DNA of 64,000 nt from Sphingobacterium sp. SYP-B4668 (GCF_027627455.1 NZ_CP115483.1:62001-126000); one strand, 5' to 3'; counted from the first letter of the stretch, positions 19,209-29,120 are shown. Numbers and translations are program-made. Notes: generated from the letters alone by a model not told the origin.

Positions 19209-19226
19209 TTGTAGATGCATCTACAA
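19209..19226. promoter_or_regulatory. Perfect 18-base palindrome upstream of the SMP-30-like gene
   Basis: TTGTAGATG followed directly by CATCTACAA, with no spacer. It lies about 100 bases before the start of the next gene and past the preceding terminator, so a dimeric regulator site is likely; none is identified. Confidence 0.45.
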
Positions 19227-19328
19227 AGGTGGTTGCTGTGTAAAAACAAGTGCTCTTGGTATTTTTTCAAGTCCGTATTCGTGAATATGAAGCATTTTGT
19301 GTAAGTTTATTATTCTAAAAATTATGAT

Positions 19329-20153
19329 ATGAAGAAGCTAGCCCTTTATCTTGTTGCACTTATTTTCCTTCCCGGATATGCTTTGGCACAACATCAGTTA
19401 GTTGAGCTCTGGAAAACCCAAGAGCCTATTGCTATTCCCGAATCTGTCTTAGTAAGTCCAAAGGGCTTTCTTTATGTTTCGCTTATTGATGGTGGGGGTA
19501 CTGAGCGAGATGGTAAAGGTGGGGTCGCACTTTTAAATTTAGACGGTACCGTCAAAAAGATGGATTGGGCTACGGGGATGAATGCTCCTAAAGGTCTTGG
19601 TCTTTATAAAGATAAGCTCTATGTGGCTGATATTGACCATGTAGTGGTGGTAAATGCAAAGAATGGAAAGATACTAGACAAAATTGCGGTACCAGGAAGC
19701 ACGTTTTTGAATGATATTGCTATAGACTCAAAAGGAGTCGTATATGTGTCGGATACTCGAGAAAACAAGGTACATAGGCTTGTAAACCACAAACCGGAGG
19801 TATTATTGGATAATGCCAAGAGTGCCAACGGCCTTTTGACTGTGGGTACGGATTTGCTGGTACTTGCTGGGCCAGAGTTATGGAAAGTTAATCCCTTGAC
19901 AAAAGAGACTGTCGTGATAGCCAAAGGATTTGAACACGGTGGCGATGGTATTGAAGCAGTCGGAAATGGCGACTATATCGTGACGTGCTGGGCGGGTGTG
20001 ATATACTACGTAAAGGCCAATGGTAATTTTGAGAAGATGCTGGATGTGCAGGGACAATTCAACACAGCAGATTTGGGATATGATGCTCAGAAAAGAATTG
20101 TATATATACCGACTTTTAATGGGAATAGCGTAATCTCTTATCGACTTGATTAA
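19329..20153 (+). CDS. Secreted SMP-30/gluconolactonase-like beta-propeller protein
   Basis: 274 residues with a clear signal peptide (MKKLALYLVALIFLPGYALA, cut before QHQ). Repeated strands such as NAPKGLGLYKDKLYVADIDH, LNDIAIDSKGVVYVSDTREN and NGLLTVGTDLLVL are the six-blade propeller pattern of the SMP-30/NHL group. These are periplasmic lactonases or binding proteins; the key metal residues cannot be assigned by eye. An 18-base perfect palindrome about 100 bases before the start may be its operator. It stands alone between a terminator and the murF promoter. Confidence 0.7.
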   Translation: MKKLALYLVALIFLPGYALAQHQLVELWKTQEPIAIPESVLVSPKGFLYVSLIDGGGTERDGKGGVALLNLDGTVKKMDWATGMNAPKGLGLYKDKLYVADIDHVVVVNAKNGKILDKIAVPGSTFLNDIAIDSKGVVYVSDTRENKVHRLVNHKPEVLLDNAKSANGLLTVGTDLLVLAGPELWKVNPLTKETVVIAKGFEHGGDGIEAVGNGDYIVTCWAGVIYYVKANGNFEKMLDVQGQFNTADLGYDAQKRIVYIPTFNGNSVISYRLD

Positions 20154-20223
20154 TAGGTTTTTATGTTTTATTTAAAAAGGTGTGTCCTGCCTGATATAGG
20201 ATTGAACATACCGTCATGAATAC

Positions 20224-20254
20224 TTGTATATAGGCTCAAGTTTATCTAAGTTTG
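20224..20254 (+). promoter_or_regulatory. murF promoter
   Basis: TTG at 20224-20226, exactly 20 bases, then TAAGTTTG at 20247-20254: a full match to the Bacteroidota consensus. The expected mRNA start leaves a leader of about ten bases before ATG 20272, and excludes the TTG at 20224 as a start codon because it is the -33 element. Confidence 0.75.
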
Positions 20255-20271
20255 TGGAACAAATTCCAGCT

Positions 20272-21573
20272 ATGAATACGGAGACCCTATACGATTTATA
20301 TTTGAAGCATCCTTATGTATCTACTGATACACGGAATATCCTACCTGGAGGAATATTCTTTGCTTTGCGAGGTGCTAATTTTAATGGAAATACATTCGCC
20401 GATCAAGCATTGGCAGGAGGGGCCAGTTACGTGGTCATTGATGATGCGGCATTCGCGAAGGACGAACGCTATCTTTTGGTGACGGATGTATTGAAGGCAT
20501 TGCAAGATTTGGCTCTTTTTCACCGAAAGAAATTACAAATACCTGTCATTGGCGTGACCGGAACCAATGGCAAAACGACGACCAAAGAACTGCTTTATGC
20601 GACATTATCCCAGCGATTCAGGACTTATGCAACAAAAGGGAATCTAAATAATCACATTGGTGTGCCCTTGACAATCTTGTCCATTGATAACACGATTGAG
20701 GTAGCGATAATTGAAATGGGAGCGAATCACTTGGGAGAGATTGCCTTTCTATGTGATATCGCATTGCCAGATTATGGCCTGATTTCTAACGTTGGCAAAG
20801 CACATTTGGAGGGATTTGGTTCCTTTGAAGGAGTCATGGCAACCAAGGGTGAGCTTTATGATTTTCTTCAGGATCATGGGGGTGTAGTATTCTTGCAGGG
20901 AGATAATCCGTATTTGAAAACAATGGCGGCTGCACGATCTATCAAAACAATTGTCACTTATGGTTTCAGTGACACCAATGATGTTATTGGACGATTGGTC
21001 AAAGCGGACCCCTTGTTGCAAATTGAATGGTGTGAGCATACGACCGAGAATAAATACATTGTCAGCACACAGCTGACGGGCTCCTATAATACTGAAAACT
21101 TTTTGGCAGCAATTGCTGTAGCTAGATATTTCAATGTATCTCCAGTGCAGATCAACAAGGGAATAGAGCACTATGTTCCTAAGAATAATAGGTCGCAGAT
21201 TACCAAGACGGGGCACAATACTGTAATCGCTGATTACTATAATGCCAACGCCAGTAGCATGGCTGCGGCATTGGATAATATAGAGGTAATAGACGCTCCT
21301 CGAAAAGTCATTATTTTGGGCGATATGTTCGAGATGGGGGGGGAGTCAGATGCTGAACACGAAAAAGTGGTGCAACGAGCAAAAGCGATTGGAGTCGAGC
21401 GACTGATATTTGTGGGAAAGGCATTTAAAAAGCAAGAGTATTTGGAGGCCGAGTTCTATGAAACGACGGCTGAGGCTAAACAGGCCTTGCAGGATCGACC
21501 CATTATTAATGGGACCATTCTTCTAAAGGGGTCGAGAGGGATGGCCTTCGAGAACCTGATGGAAATATTATAA
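20272..21573 (+). CDS. murF: UDP-N-acetylmuramoyl-tripeptide--D-alanyl-D-alanine ligase
   Basis: 433 residues, the usual MurF length, from ATG 20272; the frame opens 48 bases earlier with a TTG that belongs to the promoter. The Mur-ligase ATP loop GVTGTNGKTTTKELL is intact, as are the central domain (IEMGANHLGEIAFLCDIALP) and the C-terminal domain (VIADYYNANASSMAAALDNI; LGDMFEMGGES). MurF adds D-Ala-D-Ala to the tripeptide precursor of peptidoglycan in the cytoplasm. Here it stands alone, away from a mur/fts cluster, and ends at a bidirectional terminator. Confidence 0.95.
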   Translation: MNTETLYDLYLKHPYVSTDTRNILPGGIFFALRGANFNGNTFADQALAGGASYVVIDDAAFAKDERYLLVTDVLKALQDLALFHRKKLQIPVIGVTGTNGKTTTKELLYATLSQRFRTYATKGNLNNHIGVPLTILSIDNTIEVAIIEMGANHLGEIAFLCDIALPDYGLISNVGKAHLEGFGSFEGVMATKGELYDFLQDHGGVVFLQGDNPYLKTMAAARSIKTIVTYGFSDTNDVIGRLVKADPLLQIEWCEHTTENKYIVSTQLTGSYNTENFLAAIAVARYFNVSPVQINKGIEHYVPKNNRSQITKTGHNTVIADYYNANASSMAAALDNIEVIDAPRKVIILGDMFEMGGESDAEHEKVVQRAKAIGVERLIFVGKAFKKQEYLEAEFYETTAEAKQALQDRPIINGTILLKGSRGMAFENLMEIL

Positions 21574-21575
21574 GC

Positions 21576-21607
21576 AAAAAGGGAGTCGACTTGCTGACTC
21601 CCTTTTT
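21576..21607. terminator. Bidirectional intrinsic terminator between murF and the barrel gene
   Basis: AAAAAGGGAGTC (21576-21587) and GACTCCCTTTTT (21596-21607) are perfect arms. The flanking A and T runs serve both convergent genes. Confidence 0.85.
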
Positions 21608-21613
21608 GTTTCC

Positions 21614-24004
21614 TTACCCCGCTCGTCTCAACTCATCATCATTGGCGTTGGAGCGGTTTATTTCTCGTTTCTTTCCCTTTTTAAAATTGTAGCGCAAGGT
21701 CATACTGATTTGTTGGCTATTGGAGTATTTATATCGTGAGCGACGGATATTGTTGACGTAAGCATCATATTGAAATGCACCAGACTTGAAAAGGTCGTTC
21801 CCATTGAGCGATATCTGTAAGGTATCTTTAACGGCTTGGTAGGTAATCCCAGCGTGTTGCACAAATCGACGCTTGGTCTCCAATACACTTGCATTACTAG
21901 GCGAGCTATAGGAAGAATTTAAAGATAAAATCAATTTATTATTAGGGAGGATTTGGATTTGACTGTGGATCCCGGAGTTAACCTGGATGCCGCTAGTATC
22001 ATCAATAAGGGCTAAATTCGACCCTCTTCTACTTGCTGAAAGCGAGATTTCGGGGGATAATTTCCATCTGTCCCATAAGTTGAAGTTTGTGCCAGCATAT
22101 ATGCTCACGATATCCTGATGCACAAAATTGTCCACTCGACTTTCTCGATGTCCCGTCGCGGTATCAATCTTCATGTATTCAGCGTAGATATCGCGTGCCG
22201 TGTAATAGTTGGCGTAGAAGGTCCATTTTTGCTTAAAAATATAGGTGAAAGTCAAATCATGATTGAAATAGGGCTGGAGTGAGGGGTTGCCATGGGAGTA
22301 CTCGTATGCATTGGTATACCACGCGAAAGGGTTGACCCAAGAAAACTCTGGACGTTGGATTTTTTTTCCATAAGACAAATTGAGTGTATTGTTATCATCC
22401 TTGTTGAAGGACGCACTGATGGATGGGAAAAGTTGGGTATAGCTTTTCTTGGTGATGAGCGTATTCGTGAGACTATTGCCTTCGGTTTGTGTACTTTCTA
22501 GGCGAACTCCGCCTCGGAAGTCCCATTTTCCCACAGCTTTATTTCCCTGTAGATACACGGCTTGTATCTGTTCTTTGTACTGAAAGTTGTCAAATTTCTC
22601 TTCGTTGCGATTCCAAACATTGTTTAAAAGCTGGAAAAAAGAGGTTTCATTTTTGTTCTTATTGAAGATGATTTTTCCACCTACAACGATATTTAACCAT
22701 TTATTCGGCATGTCCATTGCCAAATTAGCAGTTTTAATTGTTAGATTTTGATTATTGCCCGAGTAAAAGCGTTGTGCGGTGGAGGGTGCGGTTGCACCCA
22801 AGGTCATATTACTGAAATCTTGTTGTCTATCAAATTGGGTGGATACCTGTGCAAAATCAAAGGTCAACTTGTTATTACTTTTTCCAAACGTGTGCACATA
22901 GTTGAGATTAGAAGAAAGGTGACGATAATCTTGAGGGTTGGTCCCGGTAGTCAAGAGTGTAGAGTCCAGAGCATGCTGTAGGTTGTAGATGAAGGATTGA
23001 TTATACTCTGAGGCGGTTGACGGACCTTTGTAATAGGAGAACGAGACATTTAGTGCATTATTGGAATCAGGAACATACTCTAAACCGCCAGTTGCCGAGA
23101 GGCTCTTCTCGTGGGTGATTTGTTCATTTTTGTCTTGCCATAGTCCAGATGAATAAAAAATATCATTTGTGCCATAGGTCCAATTTTTACCTTTTGCCAA
23201 TCCGAAGGATCCCCACGTCTGCCATTTGCCAGCAAGCATGTTGAAATTTCCGCCAATTGCAGTGTTGGCATATTTGGACTTGGATTGCGTGACATGAGTT
23301 GAGGCGTTGATTCCTTTTTCCTTTAACTCTTTAAGTACAATATTGATGACTCCTCCTCTTGTGTCGGCATCATACTCAGCACCAGGGCTGTGGATGATTT
23401 CGAGTTTTTCGAGTGTATTTGCCGATAGGGAAGCGAGGTATGACGTAAGCTGCGCTCCGCTCATGTGAATTTTGCGGCCATTAATCCGAATTTCTGTTCC
23501 ACTTTTCCCTAAAAGGTTGATTGCTTCTTCTTGCATTTGTACGGTTGGAGCGATCTTCATGATTTCCAAAATCGAACCCGTCTCTACGGTGTTAGGCATG
23601 AACTCCAGTTTCCCATTTTTAAAAGCGACCGTTGGTTTATACTTTCGAATCTCGACCTCTTCGAGTTCCTTTGACTGCCCGTCTTTCTCCAATACGATGG
23701 TCCCTAGCTCAACATTTGTATCACTCTTGACAACTGTTTCATATAATTTTTCATTTAGAAAAGTAATTGATAAACGGTATTCCCCTTTGGCTACAGATAG
23801 GTCAAACCTCCCTTTATCATCGGATGATGAAGCCGTCACTAGTTCATTGGGGCTTGTTGTTTTGGAGAGCATAATCACGGCAGATGCCAGTGGTGTGTGC
23901 TGATGGGTGTGAATGGTTCCGTAAATCTTTATTTGAGCTCCACAATAAGGCATTATACAGAGCGATAAAACGATAAAGACAAATTGCTTGTAAGAAATTT
24001 GCAT
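21614..24004 (-). CDS. Outer-membrane beta-barrel protein (PF14905 type), paralogue
   Basis: 796 residues. Signal peptide at the N-terminus (FVFIVLSLCIMPYCGAQ), then a carboxypeptidase-like domain (IYGTIHTHQHTPLASAVIML). The plug-like part includes KIAPTVQMQEEAINLLGKSG and IIHSPGAEYDADTRGGVINI. The barrel region ends in ISMTLRYNFKKGKKREINRS. It shares this order with the protein encoded at 16693-19104. Cargo unknown. Upstream, GTTAA elements recur at about one and three helical turns (24034-24091), which may be regulator contacts. It is convergent with murF and ends at their shared terminator. Confidence 0.8.
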   Translation of the reverse strand: MQISYKQFVFIVLSLCIMPYCGAQIKIYGTIHTHQHTPLASAVIMLSKTTSPNELVTASSSDDKGRFDLSVAKGEYRLSITFLNEKLYETVVKSDTNVELGTIVLEKDGQSKELEEVEIRKYKPTVAFKNGKLEFMPNTVETGSILEIMKIAPTVQMQEEAINLLGKSGTEIRINGRKIHMSGAQLTSYLASLSANTLEKLEIIHSPGAEYDADTRGGVINIVLKELKEKGINASTHVTQSKSKYANTAIGGNFNMLAGKWQTWGSFGLAKGKNWTYGTNDIFYSSGLWQDKNEQITHEKSLSATGGLEYVPDSNNALNVSFSYYKGPSTASEYNQSFIYNLQHALDSTLLTTGTNPQDYRHLSSNLNYVHTFGKSNNKLTFDFAQVSTQFDRQQDFSNMTLGATAPSTAQRFYSGNNQNLTIKTANLAMDMPNKWLNIVVGGKIIFNKNKNETSFFQLLNNVWNRNEEKFDNFQYKEQIQAVYLQGNKAVGKWDFRGGVRLESTQTEGNSLTNTLITKKSYTQLFPSISASFNKDDNNTLNLSYGKKIQRPEFSWVNPFAWYTNAYEYSHGNPSLQPYFNHDLTFTYIFKQKWTFYANYYTARDIYAEYMKIDTATGHRESRVDNFVHQDIVSIYAGTNFNLWDRWKLSPEISLSASRRGSNLALIDDTSGIQVNSGIHSQIQILPNNKLILSLNSSYSSPSNASVLETKRRFVQHAGITYQAVKDTLQISLNGNDLFKSGAFQYDAYVNNIRRSRYKYSNSQQISMTLRYNFKKGKKREINRSNANDDELRRAG

Positions 24005-24095
24005 GCTGAAGTCATGTTAGGTTGTCTATTTCTGTTAAAACTACAAGATTGTTATCCTTTTAATTGTTAAGGGAACGTTAAAAACCGTTAAAAGC

Positions 24096-24124
24096 AAAAA
24101 GGCGTGAGGAAATGTCCTCACGCC
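24096..24124 (-). terminator. Intrinsic terminator after the Rrf2 regulator gene
   Basis: GGCGTGAGGA, loop AATG, TCCTCACGCC: perfect 10-base arms, with a T-run on the minus strand (AAAAA at 24096-24100). Confidence 0.85.
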
Positions 24125-24150
24125 TTCATGTTTTGTCTATCAAAAATAAC

Positions 24151-24594
24151 TTATTCGGTTACATCCAGATTCAATTGTTTTTCTTTATTGATGAGATTGG
24201 CTATACTGGTATCGTTTAAGATTTGTAGCATCGCATTGCGAACATCAATGAAAGTATCGCGAATTCCGCAGGCGTGTTCCTCGGTACACTCATCACAAGA
24301 GCGATAAAAGTTAAGGCTCACACAAGGGAGCAGTGCGATTGGCCCATCAATGAGGCGCATTACCTGCGAAAGATAGACGTCCTCTGGAGATTTATTGAGA
24401 CTATATCCGCCACCGGCTCCTTTTTTGCTGTATAGGATGCCAGCATTGCGCATTTCTAATAAAATTTGCTCCAAGAATTTCTTTGGAATATTCTCTTCAT
24501 CAGCAATTTTTACAATTTGCATCGGCTCTTTTCCGTAGTTGCGACCCAACACCATCAGTGCCTTTATTGCGTATTTTGTTTTCTTAGAAAGCAT
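24151..24594 (-). CDS. Rrf2 family transcriptional regulator with Fe-S-type cysteines
   Basis: 147 residues. An Rrf2 winged-helix domain opens the protein (MLSKKTKYAIKALMVLGRN, then ENIPKKFLEQILLEMRNAGI and KKGAGGGYSLNKSPEDV). Cys91, Cys100, Cys103 and Cys109 lie where IscR and NsrR bind an iron-sulfur cluster, so sensing of iron-sulfur status, oxygen or nitric oxide is likely; the spacing is not identical to IscR. The pafA gene lies just upstream on the same strand, about 64 bases away, but a shared transcript is unproven. A strong terminator follows it. Confidence 0.85.
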   Translation of the reverse strand: MLSKKTKYAIKALMVLGRNYGKEPMQIVKIADEENIPKKFLEQILLEMRNAGILYSKKGAGGGYSLNKSPEDVYLSQVMRLIDGPIALLPCVSLNFYRSCDECTEEHACGIRDTFIDVRNAMLQILNDTSIANLINKEKQLNLDVTE

Positions 24595-24658
24595 ATATTA
24601 ACTCCATTAATAAACCTCAAAAATAAGCAAATTAATTTCGATTTCTCTCATATTGACA

Positions 24659-26305
24659 TTATTGACCCAAAACTTCGACAATTGGCTTGCCAATATTTCC
24701 ATTTGGTTCAGTAATGTGTAGCAAAGAAGCAATCGTAGGTGCGATATCTGTGATGTGCACCACCTTGTTAGATGCTCCTGGCTTGATTCCCCAACCCATG
24801 AAGACTAATGGGATGTGGGAGTCGTATGGTGACCACGTACCGTGGGTAGTACCTGTAGATCGAGGTGTGCCTCCATACCATTGTGGCTCTAACACAATCT
24901 GTATTGGCCCGCTTCTCTTAGCATTGTATCCGTTGATGATACGCTCTCGTAAGGGTTGCGGTATAGCCATATTGTCTCCATTTTCTACATCAACAACATA
25001 GGCTATTCCTTCTTCTTTCTTCAATACTTTTATGATTTCGTCTTTTATCTTTCTTTCTTCTAGATTGGATTTTTCAATCAAGGAATAATTGAGGTGTACT
25101 TGATAATTTTCCAAGCTACGGACCAACTTGCTGACACCAAATTTATCTGACAGTGCTTGGTCTAGGTCTTTCATCACCTGACGCTCAAAGAAATAACCGC
25201 CATTGCCTTTCATATCCATGAAGTACCTAGAGTTGTATGATGCTCCGTGATCGGCTGTTAGGAACAATGTATAATTGCCCGTACCCACACTTTTGTCAAG
25301 GTAAGCAAAGAAATCTGCCAATTGTTGATCTAGGCGTAGATAGATGTCTTCGATCTCCACCGAGGTCAATGAGTAGCGGTGACCGACATAATCTGTTGCA
25401 GATAAACTGACGCAAAGGAAATCCGTATTTTTGGTCGGATTATTACCCATGTGCTCGTTATCAATGGCAGCTTTAGCCAGATCCAAGGTAAGTTGATTCC
25501 CGAAAGGTGTCGTCTTGATTAGCTCATACCCTTCGTCTTTCATTAGTTTGGACGTCAAATGCGGAAAAGCAGGTTTATCTTCTCCAGCCCATTTGCCTTC
25601 GTACACATTATCATCTGCTATACTGGAGGTATAAGTGGATATGTCATACAATGTATTCCAGTCTTGCTTTAGATATTTATCCGCTAATTTCTTTTTGTTG
25701 AAATCGTCTACCCATTTCGGTAATTGGTCCATATAGAAATTGCTCGTAATCCAATTGCCTGACTTGCTTTCAAACCAATAGGCAGCATTGGCAAAGTGTC
25801 CTGCGGGGAGTATACCTCCGCGGTCTTTCAATGCGATACCAATGACCTTTGACTTGAAGTTGGAAGCTAGGCGAAGCTGATCTGTAATCGTTGACGTCAA
25901 TAGGTTGCGAGGAGACTGTTTTCCTTCTTTCGCTGTAGTACCCACACCCCTTACACTTGTGTCTTGCGTACAATACATCGGCTCACCGCTTTGCTCCATT
26001 ATCCAATCGTTACCCGCGATTCCATGGATAGACGGCACACTACCCGTGTAGACGGAGCTGTGGCCAATAGCGGTGTACGTTGGGATATAATTTATGTAGG
26101 TATTCTGGCAGGTAAAGCCATCTTTTAACAGTCGTTTAAATCCCTCATTTCCATAGCGTTCGGCAAATCGATAAAGATAGTCCCATCTCATTTGGTCTAC
26201 CATCAATCCGACGACCAATTTGGGACGCTCGGGTTGATTTTGCGCTTTTGCAGTTAGTCCCAACACTCCAATTGCGGCTAAGAAAAAAAGTCTTTTTAGC
26301 TTCAT
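24659..26305 (-). CDS. pafA: PafA-type alkaline phosphatase
   Basis: 548 residues with a signal peptide (MKLKRLFFLAAIGVLGL, cut after TAKA). The phosphodiesterase/alkaline phosphatase fold is clear: metal site LMVDQMRWDYLYRF, nucleophile Thr78 in TYTAIGHSS, Asn99 in AGNDW and the Lys/Arg pair in LKDRGGILP. These match PafA of Chryseobacterium, a periplasmic zinc monoesterase that releases phosphate from organic phosphate and is not repressed by phosphate. Later metal residues are in FLTADHGASYN and TTHGTW. It begins 16 bases after uvrA on the same strand. Confidence 0.87.
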   Translation of the reverse strand: MKLKRLFFLAAIGVLGLTAKAQNQPERPKLVVGLMVDQMRWDYLYRFAERYGNEGFKRLLKDGFTCQNTYINYIPTYTAIGHSSVYTGSVPSIHGIAGNDWIMEQSGEPMYCTQDTSVRGVGTTAKEGKQSPRNLLTSTITDQLRLASNFKSKVIGIALKDRGGILPAGHFANAAYWFESKSGNWITSNFYMDQLPKWVDDFNKKKLADKYLKQDWNTLYDISTYTSSIADDNVYEGKWAGEDKPAFPHLTSKLMKDEGYELIKTTPFGNQLTLDLAKAAIDNEHMGNNPTKNTDFLCVSLSATDYVGHRYSLTSVEIEDIYLRLDQQLADFFAYLDKSVGTGNYTLFLTADHGASYNSRYFMDMKGNGGYFFERQVMKDLDQALSDKFGVSKLVRSLENYQVHLNYSLIEKSNLEERKIKDEIIKVLKKEEGIAYVVDVENGDNMAIPQPLRERIINGYNAKRSGPIQIVLEPQWYGGTPRSTGTTHGTWSPYDSHIPLVFMGWGIKPGASNKVVHITDIAPTIASLLHITEPNGNIGKPIVEVLGQ

Positions 26306-26321
26306 AATGTTATATTTATTT

Positions 26322-29120
26322 TTATTTCAAATGGTTCTTTAAATATTGTCCAGTGTAGGATTCGGCACATTTGGCCAAGTCATCCGGGGTACCCGCAAAA
26401 ACGAGTTGACCGCCATTGTTACCTCCTTCCGGACCGATATCGATTACCCAGTCTGCACACTTGATCATATCCATGTTGTGCTCTATTACAAGGATGCTAT
26501 TGCCCAGGGCAATTAGTGCGTCAAATGACTTGAGAAGCTTTTTGATATCGTTAAAGTGAAGGCCCGTCGTCGGTTCGTCAAAGATAAAAAGGGTCTTCTT
26601 GCTATTGTTACCCTTGATGAGGAATGATGCGAGTTTGATACGTTGCGCTTCACCACCGGATAGCGTACTAGAAGATTGGCCTAGTTTCACGTACCCAAGC
26701 CCTACGTCTTGAAGCGGTTGCAATCTAGCTGCAATCTTGTGCTGATCGGCAAAGAATAGGAGTGCTTCTTCGATGCTGAGATCTAGCACGTCCGATACGT
26801 TCTTTTCTTTATACTGGACATCGAGCACATGTGACTTAAAACGTTTCCCTCCACACGCTTCACAGGGCAGTACAATGTCGGCCATAAACTGCATCTCGAT
26901 TTTTACTTCTCCCTCTCCTTGACACACGTCGCAGCGTCCACCCTCTACGTTGAATGAAAACGCGGCAGGTTTAAGGCCATTGGCTTTAGCAGCAGGTAAG
27001 TTAGCATACAGTGCCCTGACCTCATCCCAGGCTTTGACATAGGTCACCGGATTAGATCTGGAGGAGCGACCAATTGGATTTTGGTCGACCATTTCTACTT
27101 GTTCTATCTTGGAGATATCTCCCTCTATACCATCAAAGATCCCAGTTTGTTCACCAGAATAGTTCCCAATCACCTTTTGTACAGCCGGATAGAGTATTCT
27201 TTTGACAAGCGATGTTTTTCCCGAGCCAGAAACGCCCGATACAACCGTGAATACATTTAAAGGAAATGCTACATCGACCCCCTTCAGGTTATTCTCACGT
27301 GCACCGTTGATTTTGATACTATCGTGCCATTTGCGACGTTGCTGTGGAATGGCAATAGATTGTCTTCCACTTAAATATTCTCCAGTAAGACTTTTTTTGT
27401 TTTTTAATATCTGTTCATAGGTGCCCGCAAAAACAAGTTCACCTCCATTGATGCCCGCCTCAGGACCAATATCGATAAGATAGTCTGCTGCTTCCATCAT
27501 CTCCTGCTCATGCTCTACTACAATCACAGTATTGCCCACATCCCTTAGGGACTTGAGTACACTGATCAGTCGTTGGGTATCCCTTGGATGTAGACCAATG
27601 GAGGGCTCATCCAAAACATAGATAGACCCCACTAGAGAGCTTCCCAGTGAAGTCGCAAGATTGATTCGCTGTGACTCCCCTCCCGACAGGGTATTGGAGA
27701 GACGATTCAGCGTTAAATAGCTCAACCCTACATCACAGAGAAACTGCAATCTATTTGTAATTTCTGCAAGCAATCGCTTTGCAATAATTTGTTCATTTTT
27801 GGTAAGCGATAGTCCTTGAAAGAATGTTAGGGCTTGATCCAAGGGGAGAAGTACGAGATCCGTAATGGATGTGTCAGCGACCTTTACATAAGTAGCATCT
27901 TTGCGAAGACGGGACCCTTTGCATTCTGGACAGTCAGTCTTCCCTCTATAGCGTGAGAGCATCACACGATACTGGATCTTATAGGTTTGCTCCTCTAGCT
28001 CTTGGAAGAACTCATTTAGGCCCTTGAAATAGCTGTTGCCCGCCCAGATCAATTCTTGTTGCTGAGGCGTCAAGTCGCCATATGCGCGGTGGATTGGAAA
28101 ATCAAATTTAATAGCTGATTTAACCAGAACTTGTAACCATTCTCCCATTTTCTCCCCGCGCCATGGTGCGATAGCCCCATCATATATAGATCTGCTCTTA
28201 TCAGGAATAACCAAGTCGGGGTCAATTCCGATTACTTTGCCGTATCCTTCACATCTACGACAGGCGCCATATGGATTGTTAAAACTGAAGAAATTAGCGG
28301 TAGGTTCTTCAAAGGTAATGCCGTCTAATTCGAATTTATCTGAAAATACGTGATTATCACCCTCGATATCGACTGTGCAGGTGCCTTTTCCCTCGAAAAA
28401 TGCAGTCTGTATGGAATCGGCCAATCTGCTGATGGTCTCCTCTTCGCCATCGAGTTTCAAGCGGTCAATAACGATTTGGACTTCATCTTCTTTGAACGAT
28501 TTATTGGAGACGGATTTGTCTTCGATAAGTTGTTCTATTTTTTGCATCTGCTCTTTATATCTGACCCTTACAAATCCTTTCTGAAGAAGAAGAGATAGCT
28601 CTTCTTTTAGTTTTCTATTATTTATAGGGATTAATGGACAGAAGATCGTGAGTGTAGTTCCTTCTGGATAAGTGGATATTTCGTCGACGACACTGCTCAC
28701 GGTATCTTTGGTTACCTCTCTTCCAGAAATAGGAGAGAAAGTTTTTCCTATTCGAGCAAAAAGAAGTTTGAGGTAGTCATATATCTCGGTAGAGGTACCT
28801 ACTGTTGATCTTGGATTGCTCGTGATAACACGTTGCTCGATTGCAATAGCGGGCGCAATTCCCTTGATGTAGTCTACTTCTGGTTTATTCATTCGCCCCA
28901 TAAACTGTCGGGCATATGAAGACAAGCTCTCCACATATCGACGTTGTCCCTCGGCATATAAGGTATCAAAAGCTAAAGAAGACTTCCCGGATCCAGACAT
29001 GCCGGTAATAACAATTAGCTTGTTTTTAGGAATACTCACGTCAATATTCTTCAAATTATTGACACGGGCACCTTTAATAAGTATGTGGGTTTTAGGATTG
29101 TTTTTTTCGATGTCTTGCAT
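26322..29120 (-). CDS. uvrA: UvrABC system protein A
   Basis: 932 residues from ATG at 29120. An alternative TTG at 29177 overlaps the likely -7 element, so I do not use it. Two ABC ATPase modules are intact: Walker A ITGMSGSGKSSLAFDTLYAE and VVSGVSGSGKTSLVKR, signatures LSGGESQRINLA and LSGGEAQRIKLA. Zinc-finger cysteines occur in CRRCEGYG, CPECKGSR and CDVCQGEG with CEACGGKR. UvrA scans DNA for bulky damage as a dimer with UvrB. A perfect 11-base inverted repeat sits in its short leader. pafA follows 16 bases downstream. Confidence 0.97.
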   Translation of the reverse strand: MQDIEKNNPKTHILIKGARVNNLKNIDVSIPKNKLIVITGMSGSGKSSLAFDTLYAEGQRRYVESLSSYARQFMGRMNKPEVDYIKGIAPAIAIEQRVITSNPRSTVGTSTEIYDYLKLLFARIGKTFSPISGREVTKDTVSSVVDEISTYPEGTTLTIFCPLIPINNRKLKEELSLLLQKGFVRVRYKEQMQKIEQLIEDKSVSNKSFKEDEVQIVIDRLKLDGEEETISRLADSIQTAFFEGKGTCTVDIEGDNHVFSDKFELDGITFEEPTANFFSFNNPYGACRRCEGYGKVIGIDPDLVIPDKSRSIYDGAIAPWRGEKMGEWLQVLVKSAIKFDFPIHRAYGDLTPQQQELIWAGNSYFKGLNEFFQELEEQTYKIQYRVMLSRYRGKTDCPECKGSRLRKDATYVKVADTSITDLVLLPLDQALTFFQGLSLTKNEQIIAKRLLAEITNRLQFLCDVGLSYLTLNRLSNTLSGGESQRINLATSLGSSLVGSIYVLDEPSIGLHPRDTQRLISVLKSLRDVGNTVIVVEHEQEMMEAADYLIDIGPEAGINGGELVFAGTYEQILKNKKSLTGEYLSGRQSIAIPQQRRKWHDSIKINGARENNLKGVDVAFPLNVFTVVSGVSGSGKTSLVKRILYPAVQKVIGNYSGEQTGIFDGIEGDISKIEQVEMVDQNPIGRSSRSNPVTYVKAWDEVRALYANLPAAKANGLKPAAFSFNVEGGRCDVCQGEGEVKIEMQFMADIVLPCEACGGKRFKSHVLDVQYKEKNVSDVLDLSIEEALLFFADQHKIAARLQPLQDVGLGYVKLGQSSSTLSGGEAQRIKLASFLIKGNNSKKTLFIFDEPTTGLHFNDIKKLLKSFDALIALGNSILVIEHNMDMIKCADWVIDIGPEGGNNGGQLVFAGTPDDLAKCAESYTGQYLKNHLK

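Noticed and set aside
20224..20271. TTG at 20224 as murF start
   Set aside because: It forms the -33 element of a good promoter, and ATG 20272 gives the normal N-terminus.
24074..24092. LytTR-type direct repeat upstream of the barrel gene
   Set aside because: AACGTTAAA and ACCGTTAAA start only 10 bases apart, while LytTR sites have about 12-13 bases between copies, and the last positions do not fit.
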